64,000 nt of DNA from Candidatus Peregrinibacteria bacterium HGW-Peregrinibacteria-1 (GTDB lineage: Bacteria; Patescibacteriota; Gracilibacteria; UBA1369; LOWO2-01-FULL-3): positions 523,995-587,994 of the forward strand of contig PGYE01000001.1 of assembly GCA_002839505.1 (NCBI GenBank). The letters are read 5' to 3'. Shown here in pieces: positions 15,424 to 23,128 of this stretch. The translations under genes were made by a program, and so were the position numbers. A model generated the notes under the pieces. The model saw only the letters and a program-made list of their open reading frames with translations, ran no database searches and was not told where the DNA came from. Within the stretch, counting starts at the first letter, position 1. Each line of letters opens with the position of its first letter.

Positions 15424-16890
15424 ATGAAACTAGATTCAGGCATTCCACGGCCCATAGACACAAAACTAACGGTGTCGCCAATAGATAAACCTGCCATACC
15501 AGATTGGCATTTATTTCAAACTCGTGCCCGAATCGTAAACAGAGTCTTGGAAACCATAGGATTTAAAGCGCCAGACGGGCAGTATTATAATTTGAAAAAA
15601 GGAGAACAAATTATTTTCATACGAACACCAGATGGTAAAAATCGCGAGGCTTTTATAAGAAAAGCCGATGGTTCTGAAATGCCGTTTGATGTGTGGAAAA
15701 ACAATGGCAAAACTGGTCCATTGGTTGAAGGGACTCAAGTGGACAGTAAGGAATCAGAAAAAGCAGGAGCTATGGCTGGAAGAATATTTGATAATGTATA
15801 CAAACAATTGAGGCAAAACTTGAACGGCGATACAGTAGAACAAAAAGCAAAGAATTTTATCGAAGAAATTAAGATTCTAGGCGCAATGCATATTGATGAA
15901 ATTGAGCAACAAAAATTAATAAGCACTCAATTATTAGATAAGCTATGGAAAAGAATGAAAGAGTATATCATCTCTTATCAAACAGAACCGCGTGCCAAGA
16001 AGGTTGAAGCCGACGTTACAAGGTGGTTTAAACTGCTCACTAAAAACACAAATCGATTGGTGCAAAGCGGAGAAGTAAGCCCACTCGTGGCCAAAGTTTT
16101 TTTAAAGGCGCTACCAAGTCTCAATGCTATTGGTAAGAGAGGTAATTATTATGCATTGACTAAAGACTCAAATGTTCCAGTGGATATTTTGGCTCAAAAG
16201 CATCAAGAGTACGCACCCATTGCTGATGATTTTTTCTCGAAACATCATGGAGTTGGAAATACTGACGAGGGAGGATTCTTTCATTTTAACCCTTATATTA
16301 CAGGTGAAGTAAAGAATAGAGTATATATTAGCGCGGATGTAAGAGAGGCACCACACGAAGTGATAAAAAGGTGGTTCTCTTCATTGGAAGCGTCTGGTCT
16401 TCTAGATAAAATCTATTTTAAAATTCCAAACGGGATGACACAAAGATTTGAAACTATCGTTGTTTTTGTTAAGGACACGACCACTGACGCAGATTTGGAA
16501 AAAGTTTTAAGTGAATTCATCACAAAGACACCGCAAGATCTTTTGAATCCTAGAAATATGCCAACAGGATTACCTTTGCAACGCGGGGTTTGTATGGCGC
16601 CTGAACCTGCTAACATTAATAAACTACTCAAATATTCTAATGCTGAGAAACTATCCTATAATTTAACAATTTCCGCATTGACACAATTGTCGTTCGAGAT
16701 AGCATATGCTGAAATGTCGAAAAAACAAAATCCAACATCACTCGGGCCAAAAGCTCTTAAAGACGAGGCAAAAAAATATTTTGTACAAATGATAAAGTTG
16801 GTTGGAATAAATCCAGAGACAATGATTCCAAATTCTCAAGGCGGTAAATTACCTGCCTGGGCAGAAAAAATTTCTGACTACATGACATAA
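15424..16890 (+). CDS. Cassette C7: 488-aa protein of unknown function
   Basis: Large for a cassette gene. No signal peptide or membrane helix. It has an N-terminal Pro-rich start (MKLDSGIPRPIDTKLTVSPI), a helical middle (residues ~110-230) with many Lys and Glu, and a C-terminal half containing HHGVGNTDEGGFFHFNPYIT and RVYISADVREAPHEVIKRW. The HEV/HH pairs are not a recognisable catalytic signature. The TAA stop lies inside an ACATAAC box (16885-16891), the expected R'' of an attC. Function not recognised. Confidence 0.8.
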   Translation: MKLDSGIPRPIDTKLTVSPIDKPAIPDWHLFQTRARIVNRVLETIGFKAPDGQYYNLKKGEQIIFIRTPDGKNREAFIRKADGSEMPFDVWKNNGKTGPLVEGTQVDSKESEKAGAMAGRIFDNVYKQLRQNLNGDTVEQKAKNFIEEIKILGAMHIDEIEQQKLISTQLLDKLWKRMKEYIISYQTEPRAKKVEADVTRWFKLLTKNTNRLVQSGEVSPLVAKVFLKALPSLNAIGKRGNYYALTKDSNVPVDILAQKHQEYAPIADDFFSKHHGVGNTDEGGFFHFNPYITGEVKNRVYISADVREAPHEVIKRWFSSLEASGLLDKIYFKIPNGMTQRFETIVVFVKDTTTDADLEKVLSEFITKTPQDLLNPRNMPTGLPLQRGVCMAPEPANINKLLKYSNAEKLSYNLTISALTQLSFEIAYAEMSKKQNPTSLGPKALKDEAKKYFVQMIKLVGINPETMIPNSQGGKLPAWAEKISDYMT

Positions 16891-17060
16891 CAGCATATTC
16901 TCGAAAATACATTATTTTCACGCCGTATGGAAAAACCACTAATAAAAAGCGATCCCAGCATAAGCCGCCCACTCAAATTTGAGAATTTTTTTTAAACAAT
17001 TGCCAGCGATCACTCTTCGGGCATATTATACCGCTGCCAAACATCCCACGCCCTGCAGAG
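16885..17060 (+). other. Degenerate attC7 and adjacent non-coding sequence
   Basis: R''-like ACATAAC followed by AGCATATTCTCG looks like the left half of a family A site. However, no matching right half with a GTT box is found before the HIT gene; only GAGAAT near 16979 pairs weakly. A CTCAAATTTGAG palindrome lies at 16972-16983. The junction between C7 and C8 is probably decayed or truncated. Confidence 0.45.
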
Positions 17061-17097
17061 GAAAGTCTATAATATTTTAAATCTCTAATTTTTTATT

Positions 17098-17595
17098 ATG
17101 GCAAACTACAAATCATCCACCGACGAAGGAAAATGTATCTTTTGTGAAATCATCAAAGGCAATATCCAAACCCCTGGAATTTTTTGGGAAGACAATGAAT
17201 TTATGGCCTTTTTATCTACATGGCCAAGTGTAGAAGGTTTTACTGTCGTTGTTCCAAAAGAACATCATGGCAGCGATTGTTTAGCTATGCCCGATGATGT
17301 TCTACAAAGATTTATCTTGGCAGCTAAAAAAGCTTCCAATGTTCTTTTGAAACATTTTGATGATGTTGGAAGAATTGGCTTGATTATGGAAGGAACTGGC
17401 GTTGACCATGCTCATATAAAACTCATTCCAATGCATGGAACAGGCCATATGAAAAAAGGAATTTGGAAACAATATCTTAGTGGTAGATCTGATTATTTTG
17501 AAAAATATCAAGGCTATATAATCTCAACAGATGGACCGAAAGCAGATGAGCAAAAAATACGCGAATTGGCGGCAAAATTAAGAGAAATAAAATAA
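17098..17595 (+). CDS. Cassette C8: HIT-family hydrolase-like protein
   Basis: 165 aa. The N-terminal CIFCEIIKGNIQTPGIFWED is typical of HIT (histidine triad) proteins, which hydrolyse or transfer nucleotidyl groups. The triad region reads DHAHIKLIPMH, so the middle pair HAH is kept while the third position of H-x-H-x-H is lysine. This resembles divergent HIT-like variants and may affect activity. Followed by attC8; the left cassette boundary is not clear. Confidence 0.85.
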   Translation: MANYKSSTDEGKCIFCEIIKGNIQTPGIFWEDNEFMAFLSTWPSVEGFTVVVPKEHHGSDCLAMPDDVLQRFILAAKKASNVLLKHFDDVGRIGLIMEGTGVDHAHIKLIPMHGTGHMKKGIWKQYLSGRSDYFEKYQGYIISTDGPKADEQKIRELAAKLREIK

Positions 17596-17614
17596 CGGAT
17601 TCAAAACTTACAAC

Positions 17615-17715
17615 GTATAACAGCTGGTATCTGCAGGGGCTAAAGCCACATTTTGCCACACTAAATTAATTTCTTAAGGAAGTGGCAAAATGTCAGATAT
17701 GCGCCACCGTTGCCC
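17615..17715 (+). other. attC8 (family B), 101 bp, last recognisable site
   Basis: R'' box GTATAAC (17615-17621), R' box GTTGCCC (17709-17715) followed by GAAAT. From CCACATTTTGCCAC to GCGCCACCGTT it is identical or nearly so to attC6, although the flanking cassettes are unrelated. Confidence 0.85.
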
Positions 17716-17785
17716 GAAATAACAAAAAGCCCTATACTTTTTTTAGAGAATTGTCTTCGCAATTATATTTTTCAAAGCAAACCAT

Positions 17786-18412
17786 ATGGAATATTTAGCA
17801 CTAATAGGCACCGTAACCGTTATTCACTTATTGGCCGTCATCAGTCCGGGGCCTGATTTTATTGTAGCCTGCAGAAACGCATTAACCTATTCGCGCAAAA
17901 CTGGGATCTGGACAGCAGTCGGCTTTGGCCTCGGAATCGCAATCCATGTTTTTTATTCTTTGGCCGGCCTCGCTTTGATTATTTCCAAATCTATTCTGCT
18001 TTTCAACACGATCAAGCTGCTAGGAGCCGGTTACCTTATCTACATCGGCCTCAGGTCTGTTTTCTCCAAATCTTCAAAAATTGACCTCGGCGAACATCAC
18101 AAAAAAGAAGACATTACCCGCCTTGCTGCCATCAGAATTGGATTCCTAACAAATGTCCTAAATCCAAAAGCCACCTTGTTTTTTTTGAGCCTCTTCACAC
18201 TCGTCATCTCTCCCACAACTCCGTTGCCGATCATGGGTCTAATGAGCGCAATTATGATCATCAACACCACTATTTGGTTTTCGCTTGTCGCCATATTTCT
18301 CACCCAAAAAAGAATCCGCTCAATTTTTGAAAGATCTCAAGGAGTCTTCAATAAAACATTGGGTGGACTGCTCATCGCTCTTGGAATCAAGGTTGCTTTA
18401 ACTGAAAAATAA
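17786..18412 (+). CDS. LysE/RhtB-family amino acid exporter
   Basis: 208 aa, about six membrane helices. The N-terminal HLLAVISPGPDFIVACRNAL is the family signature, followed by GIWTAVGFGLGIAIHVFYS and LLGAGYLIYIGLRSVFS. Such proteins export amino acids or homoserine lactones. It starts 70 bases after attC8 and could be the terminal cassette (C9), but no attC follows; the next gene begins 5 bases after its stop, suggesting co-transcription. Confidence 0.9.
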   Translation: MEYLALIGTVTVIHLLAVISPGPDFIVACRNALTYSRKTGIWTAVGFGLGIAIHVFYSLAGLALIISKSILLFNTIKLLGAGYLIYIGLRSVFSKSSKIDLGEHHKKEDITRLAAIRIGFLTNVLNPKATLFFLSLFTLVISPTTPLPIMGLMSAIMIINTTIWFSLVAIFLTQKRIRSIFERSQGVFNKTLGGLLIALGIKVALTEK

Positions 18413-18417
18413 AACCA

Positions 18418-19320
18418 ATGGAATACCCACCATATCCAGAAAGTCGACAGGAGTTCATACGAGATGAAATTCAACACTTCCCACCCAGCAAAAAATTTGC
18501 AAGATGTTTTTTACCAGATAGTACGCTCCCAATTAAAAAACTCATGAGTATTTCCAATGGGATTAACGATTCGATCTTACCAGAATCTCAATTGGATGTT
18601 TTTTCGGCAGACGCCTTGGATGAAATCACCGTTGATCTATACAACTTATGGAGGGACTCCCAATTTTCCATCGGGTTTAAGAAGATGCTAGAAGCAAAAG
18701 TAAAAAATACTAATCAAACATTTTTTATTGGTGACATAGGTTCGCCACATTGCCTGTCAGTGGCACTGGCAATGATGAGTGAAAAAATAAGTTGTAACTT
18801 TGTTTTCAAGAAAAAGGTTTCTCCAAGAGTTAGAGACGTAATGCTACTGATCGGGGATGAACTCATAAAACGTAATCCTCAAACTGAGAAAGGTTCTATT
18901 GCCACACTCATCGATTGCCACAGAGATGAGCCATGGAAAACAAAAGACAACAAATATGAGGTCCTTCCTAATGAATTCCCCAAAACAGAAGAATTAAAAA
19001 ACAGAGGAATTGCTCAGGTTTGCTTATTACTTGAAATGGAAACAGGTAGAGATTTTTATAATTTTGATTATCCATCAGATATAAACCAAGTATTAAATTT
19101 ATATCGCGCAAATGGTATAGAAGTAATTGCAGTGGGAATTGATGAAGTATGGGCATACAATGAAGCACACGGTACAGAATCGGATCGTAATTTATTCGCC
19201 AACGCTATCAGTACACAAAATCTATTTAGATACGCTTTGATAGATTTGATTGAAAATGGAGATCCCCAAGAAATATGCGACTTATTGGCAGGAAAGGGTA
19301 TTCCTCAAATCAATCCGTAG
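18418..19320 (+). CDS. Protein of unknown function
   Basis: 300 aa, soluble. It begins MEYPPYPESRQEFIRDEIQH and has a central block GDIGSPHCLSVALAMMSEKI and a C-terminal VIAVGIDEVWAYNEAHGTES. No catalytic signature recognised. It lies 5 bases after the LysE gene and converges on a GNAT gene with 5 bases between. Confidence 0.8.
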   Translation: MEYPPYPESRQEFIRDEIQHFPPSKKFARCFLPDSTLPIKKLMSISNGINDSILPESQLDVFSADALDEITVDLYNLWRDSQFSIGFKKMLEAKVKNTNQTFFIGDIGSPHCLSVALAMMSEKISCNFVFKKKVSPRVRDVMLLIGDELIKRNPQTEKGSIATLIDCHRDEPWKTKDNKYEVLPNEFPKTEELKNRGIAQVCLLLEMETGRDFYNFDYPSDINQVLNLYRANGIEVIAVGIDEVWAYNEAHGTESDRNLFANAISTQNLFRYALIDLIENGDPQEICDLLAGKGIPQINP

Positions 19321-19325
19321 CAATT

Positions 19326-20054
19326 TTAGTCACTTCGCCCCACCTCTGGCACATACAAAAAAGCCGTCCAACCCTCCTTGGCATTTTCGGCCCGCTGCTT
19401 CGCAATATAATCCGGCGGAGCACCATGAAGCTTCAGATAGTTATCAAAGCCAATTTCCCTCCAACCATCCTCGCGATTAAGCTTCTTCACACCTTCGTTT
19501 TTTGTCCCGGTCAGGATAGCAACATCCCCATATTTCGTTCTAAGATGGTCAATTGCCTGCTGGCGAACCCGCCTATAAATACCCTTCCCCCTTTCCTCCG
19601 GCACCGTCAGCGCCTTACCAATTTCATAGAGCTCACCACTATACAAATCACTCTTTACCGCGCCCGAAAGCTTCGTCACCCGAACCATCGAAACCGGCCT
19701 CCCATCCCTACAAGCAACCACAACATCGCCATTTGCAATCATTTCCTCCAAATATGAACTGTATTGCTCGATATATGTAAACCTCTGATAATCATTAGAA
19801 TTTTTTTGTGAACTCAACCCCGGAAAACGCTCAGAAACCTTATCACGCGTGGCCTTAACCAACGACAAAACTTTACCTCCCTGCGGCAACTCACCCACAA
19901 AATCAAGAAACTTTTGCAATCTAGGTGAAACAGCTTTCTCCATCGGCACAAAAGTCTCATGCACCCACAGCACCACAAAACGCCGCAAATCCTCAGAAGA
20001 CAACCGCCTTTTCACATCCTCACCCTCCAATATTTCCAACCCATCAAGGCTCAT
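19326..20054 (-). CDS. GNAT-family N-acetyltransferase
   Basis: 242 aa. The acetyl-CoA loop is visible as ALTVPEERGKGIYRRVRQQA (V-P-x-x-R-G-x-G/A pattern, motif A of GNATs) near residue 160, preceded by a beta strand LYEIGKAL. The N-terminal ~100 residues are not part of the core fold. Acceptor unknown. Only minus-strand gene between 9.8 and 35 kb. Confidence 0.78.
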   Translation of the reverse strand: MSLDGLEILEGEDVKRRLSSEDLRRFVVLWVHETFVPMEKAVSPRLQKFLDFVGELPQGGKVLSLVKATRDKVSERFPGLSSQKNSNDYQRFTYIEQYSSYLEEMIANGDVVVACRDGRPVSMVRVTKLSGAVKSDLYSGELYEIGKALTVPEERGKGIYRRVRQQAIDHLRTKYGDVAILTGTKNEGVKKLNREDGWREIGFDNYLKLHGAPPDYIAKQRAENAKEGWTAFLYVPEVGRSD

Positions 20055-20120
20055 ATAATGCTATTATTTCCCGCTATTATAACAAAAAACGGGGTCTTTG
20101 CATAGACACTGCCCCCCCCT

Positions 20121-20149
20121 TTGCCTGAGCAGTAATTTTCTGCTATAAT
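20121..20149 (+). promoter_or_regulatory. Predicted promoter of the 20179 hydrolase gene
   Basis: TTGCCT at 20121-20126 and TATAAT at 20144-20149 with 17 bases between, plus an upstream TGC forming an extended -10. Confidence 0.6.
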
Positions 20150-20178
20150 ACGCTTTAAGTCGTATTACCAAACAAGTA

Positions 20179-21378
20179 ATGAAAAATCCAAACCAAATAC
20201 CTCAAGTCGACCACTCTCCAGAAGACCAACCGCAAGGAGAGAATGAGCAGCTTGAAACAGCTCCTACGCAAGAGGTTGGTGAGCTTACCGACGGGTTTAA
20301 TGGGAGAATTCTATATGCTTCACATACAGAACATGATTTAGCGCGTCTCAAAATCCGTAAAGAAATAACGGAAGACGCAGTGGACAACACCCGTTTTGAC
20401 GATTTTTACAAGGCTGGAATTGGAACAGTCGAAATGGCTGATGGACGCTCTGTTAATATTATCGATGTTTCCCCTGAAGACTACTCTAAGAACCTAGGAC
20501 ATAGTCCAGAAAAAATCGCCACCTACGCCCAAAAGGGAACTATATTTTTCTCACCCGGATGGCTAGACACCTTAGAAAGCAACAAATACTTCATTCGTTC
20601 TTTACTGGAAAAGGGATACCGAGTGGTCTCTCTCGAATACCCAAGAAAACAGACCAAAGGCAAATCCTTAGAACAAGAAAGGCTGGAATATATGAGAGCA
20701 GCCGTAGACAGCGTGAATTTTGATAAGAACAGTGCTTTTGGATTAGGATTTTCTCTCGGCGCTATTGATCTAGCGCAATTCCTCGACCCAAAATCCGGCG
20801 ACATGCACACACTATTTAAAGATCTAGTATTGATCAACCCCGCCGGACTAAACAAAAAGAAAGAAGGCTTCATTCATCTAATCAAAAATTATCTGAAACA
20901 CGGGAAACAAAAGAAAACAGGGGATTCTGATCATCGGCACCTAGAGAGCTCTTTTAGTCCTCCGGAAGAATATTCCAAAGAAGGCGTCCCCGTCACTCAC
21001 ACCTCTGTCGAAATTCGCAAACGAGTAACACAAGAAGGAAAAGAAAATTTTGGGAAAAGTCTCACATTCGCTGGCCGAGAAGCCCTCCGCGTTGGTAAAA
21101 CTAAAATCCAAGACCCCTTAACACGATTAAAACAAGCCGGACACTCCGTCACGATTCTATCTTCGGAAAACGACAGTTTACTACCAAGTGAGGAATTAGA
21201 TATTGATGACACCGGCATCACAACTCTTCCGCTCACACTGGCCGGCTACCACAACACCCCCCGCGAAATATCAAAATGGGACCCCGATTCTGAACAGTGG
21301 CAAGCATGGTTTGGCGCTTTAGACGCCGCCTTTATGCATAGAAGCCAAAAGGAGGCAAATCAACGCACCGAATTGTAA
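20179..21378 (+). CDS. Alpha/beta hydrolase-like protein
   Basis: 399 aa. The hydrolase core starts at GTIFFSPGWLDTLESNKYF. The nucleophile elbow is FGLGFSLGAIDLAQFL (G-x-S-x-G, Ser near residue 195), with later SENDSLLP and a GYHNTPREIS segment offering the acid and histidine. The N-terminal ~110 residues are Glu/Gln/Pro-rich then unclassified, possibly a regulatory region. No signal peptide. Substrate unknown. Own promoter. Confidence 0.7.
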   Translation: MKNPNQIPQVDHSPEDQPQGENEQLETAPTQEVGELTDGFNGRILYASHTEHDLARLKIRKEITEDAVDNTRFDDFYKAGIGTVEMADGRSVNIIDVSPEDYSKNLGHSPEKIATYAQKGTIFFSPGWLDTLESNKYFIRSLLEKGYRVVSLEYPRKQTKGKSLEQERLEYMRAAVDSVNFDKNSAFGLGFSLGAIDLAQFLDPKSGDMHTLFKDLVLINPAGLNKKKEGFIHLIKNYLKHGKQKKTGDSDHRHLESSFSPPEEYSKEGVPVTHTSVEIRKRVTQEGKENFGKSLTFAGREALRVGKTKIQDPLTRLKQAGHSVTILSSENDSLLPSEELDIDDTGITTLPLTLAGYHNTPREISKWDPDSEQWQAWFGALDAAFMHRSQKEANQRTEL

Positions 21379-21417
21379 CTTAAAACATTCAGCATAGCGA
21401 TTGTACTCAAAACAAAA

Positions 21418-21549
21418 TTGGGCGTACAATCAAAGCGGAAAAACATTTCCATCTATTCTCCACCTCACCACAAAGACGGCATCGTGCGTGCCACCAAAAA
21501 AGAAGCCGAAGCCAACGACGCTGAATTTGACGGTAAAACAACCCTATGA
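21418..21549 (+). CDS. Possible 43-aa ORF overlapping the next gene
   Basis: From TTG at 21418 the frame reads MGVQSKRKNISIYSPPHHKD and ends TKKEAEANDAEFDGKTTL at a TGA that overlaps the next ATG (ATGA). Codon choice resembles neighbouring genes, but there is no ATG start. It may be a real mini-gene or a remnant of a longer 5' coding region. Confidence 0.35.
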   Translation: MGVQSKRKNISIYSPPHHKDGIVRATKKEAEANDAEFDGKTTL

Positions 21550-22505
21550 CCCTCGAGCAACCCAACCCCACCAACACTCCGCCAAAACCAATCCCCACCT
21601 TCCCGCGTATCGATAACTTCATCAAAGACATCGGGGAAAAATTATTGCAATCATGCGAAGCAACTTTCTCCGAAGATGAAATCCGAAAAAATTATATCAA
21701 TTTGCCGGCCGAAAAAATCACTCTTCTCTGCTCTTACACAACAAGACTAGAAGGATTTTTAGACATCCTCTTATCCAGAAATGTCATTTCTTCCCGCGAA
21801 GCCACCAAATTATTAGGGACTGTTCATACCCATCGTGGCAATTCCATGGGAGATGGCCGAAAAAGTGCTAGCTATTCGGCTCAAAATGATTACATCAGCC
21901 TTTCCACCGGCTTTGTCTCGTTTAAATATTCCGATCCCTCCATCGCCAAAAGAGAGGACTACATCGGAGGCTATGGTTTCTTCACCCCTCTGCAATCAGT
22001 TCTTGACGAAGAAAGACTGAGTTTTTCCCACTGCAGCAGTAAAGGTGGCATAAAAAATTATGATCTCAATCGCTCAAACATCACTTCCGCCGTCCATCAA
22101 TCACGAAGTGCCGGAGACCTCTTTGACGATGGTTTTGGTAACACCTTCGAGGTCCAATTAATGCCAACACCCAAAGATGGGAGCTATACAGCAGTATTAG
22201 AATACCCCAAAATCCCTCTTTCTGATGGGGTACTGGCTATCCCACTCGACGAAAGAAGTCGTATTGAAGAATTACTGCACAAAAGGCAAGAAATGTATCA
22301 AAAGTTAGCCGATGACATTAGCGCCATTCGCCCTGAAAGAGCTACAGAATGGCAATATCTTGATGGTAGAGATTTGCTCAACCCTCAAATCACCAAAGAG
22401 TATCTATCAACAATGCTACACCCCATCAGCCTAAGTGAATTACCAATCTTTTGGTATCCACAAAGAAATCTCGATCTCGCATTGCAATATTTATCGCAAA
22501 AATAA
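21546..22505 (+). CDS. Protein of unknown function
   Basis: 319 aa, soluble. The N-terminus is Pro-rich (MTLEQPNPTNTPPKPIPTFP). The middle contains LLGTVHTHRGNSMGDGRKSA and later EDYIGGYGFFTPLQSVLDEE. No known motif. It is translationally overlapped by the putative 43-aa ORF upstream. Confidence 0.8.
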   Translation: MTLEQPNPTNTPPKPIPTFPRIDNFIKDIGEKLLQSCEATFSEDEIRKNYINLPAEKITLLCSYTTRLEGFLDILLSRNVISSREATKLLGTVHTHRGNSMGDGRKSASYSAQNDYISLSTGFVSFKYSDPSIAKREDYIGGYGFFTPLQSVLDEERLSFSHCSSKGGIKNYDLNRSNITSAVHQSRSAGDLFDDGFGNTFEVQLMPTPKDGSYTAVLEYPKIPLSDGVLAIPLDERSRIEELLHKRQEMYQKLADDISAIRPERATEWQYLDGRDLLNPQITKEYLSTMLHPISLSELPIFWYPQRNLDLALQYLSQK

Positions 22506-22542
22506 CGCCACACCATCCGAAATGTTCCCAAAACCTTTTTGG

Positions 22543-22550
22543 TGTATAAT
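22543..22550 (+). promoter_or_regulatory. -10 box implying a leaderless transcript
   Basis: TG directly followed by TATAAT (22545-22550); the start codon of the acyltransferase gene is at 22557, where transcription itself should begin. Confidence 0.5.
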
Positions 22551-22556
22551 CAAAAC

Positions 22557-23117
22557 ATGAAAAAGCAACTCGCCCTAGCATTGAGCAAAATCTTTATTGC
22601 CTACTACAAAGTACGATATGTAAAAAAAATACACTTTGGCAAAAGTGTAATCATCAATCACAAGTTCAAGGTCAGTGGCCCAGGACAACTTTTTATCGGC
22701 GACAATGTCAATCTCTGGGCCCATGAGGAGCCCAACAGTTTCAATTTCTATCACAAAAGTGCCGTTATCAAAGTGGGGGCCAATAGCAGATTAAACGGCC
22801 TCACTTGCCATTGTGCGGAATCCATTGAGATAGGGGACAACTGCCTCATTGGCAGCAGCAGCATAATGGACACCGACTTTCATACCTTTGATGACCCAGA
22901 CCACATTCTTTATGGAAATCCAAAAGTAAAATCTGTAAAAATTGGCAACCAAGTATGGCTATGCGGACAATCCGCTATCCTGAAAGGCTGCCTCATTGGT
23001 AATCATTCGGTTGTGGGATTCCGAGCCGTAGTAACAAAAAGTTTTCCTGAAAATGTTGTCATTGCCGGTAATCCTGCTAAAGTAGTCAAAAGTAAGGGAA
23101 ATGCTTTAATAATTTAA
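22557..23117 (+). CDS. Hexapeptide-repeat (left-handed beta-helix) acyltransferase
   Basis: 186 aa from ATG at 22557. Repeated [LIV]-G-x4 hexads run from IGDNVNLWAHEE through IGDNCLIGSSSIMDTDFHTF to IGNQVWLCGQSAILKGCLIG and IGNHSVVGFRAVVTKSFPEN, ending VIAGNPAKVVKS. This matches maltose/galactoside O-acetyltransferase and WcaF/CapG-type enzymes that acetylate sugars; the catalytic His is probably in DTDFHTFDD. A role in surface glycan modification is likely but substrate unknown. Confidence 0.88.
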   Translation: MKKQLALALSKIFIAYYKVRYVKKIHFGKSVIINHKFKVSGPGQLFIGDNVNLWAHEEPNSFNFYHKSAVIKVGANSRLNGLTCHCAESIEIGDNCLIGSSSIMDTDFHTFDDPDHILYGNPKVKSVKIGNQVWLCGQSAILKGCLIGNHSVVGFRAVVTKSFPENVVIAGNPAKVVKSKGNALII

Positions 23118-23128
23118 CTCAAAAGTTT

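Larger units (their letters stand above)
8938..17715. mobile_element. Integron-like element: recombinase, attI-like site and an array of eight gene cassettes
   Basis: The minus-strand tyrosine recombinase (8938-9759) is divergent from an attI-like core site at 9872-9892. Eight single-gene cassettes (C1-C8), all on the plus strand, follow. Each junction is an attC-like imperfect palindrome bounded by an RYYYAAC-like box and a GTTRRRY-like box; seven are clear and the one after C7 is decayed. The junction core is close to AACGTTANNNGAAAT in all. Cassette genes C2-C6 are visibly A/T-richer than the flanking chromosome. Organisation, orientation and site grammar are those of an integron. Differences are the Xer-like recombinase and the long private inverted repeats of C1-C6. 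The right limit is the last recognisable attC; the LysE gene after it may be an attC-less last cassette. Confidence 0.8.

Noticed and set aside
17050-17075. GAGGAAAGTC sequence resembling an RNase P RNA conserved region
   Set aside because: The HIT gene begins within 40 bases; there is no room for the ~350-nt RNA and no other conserved block.
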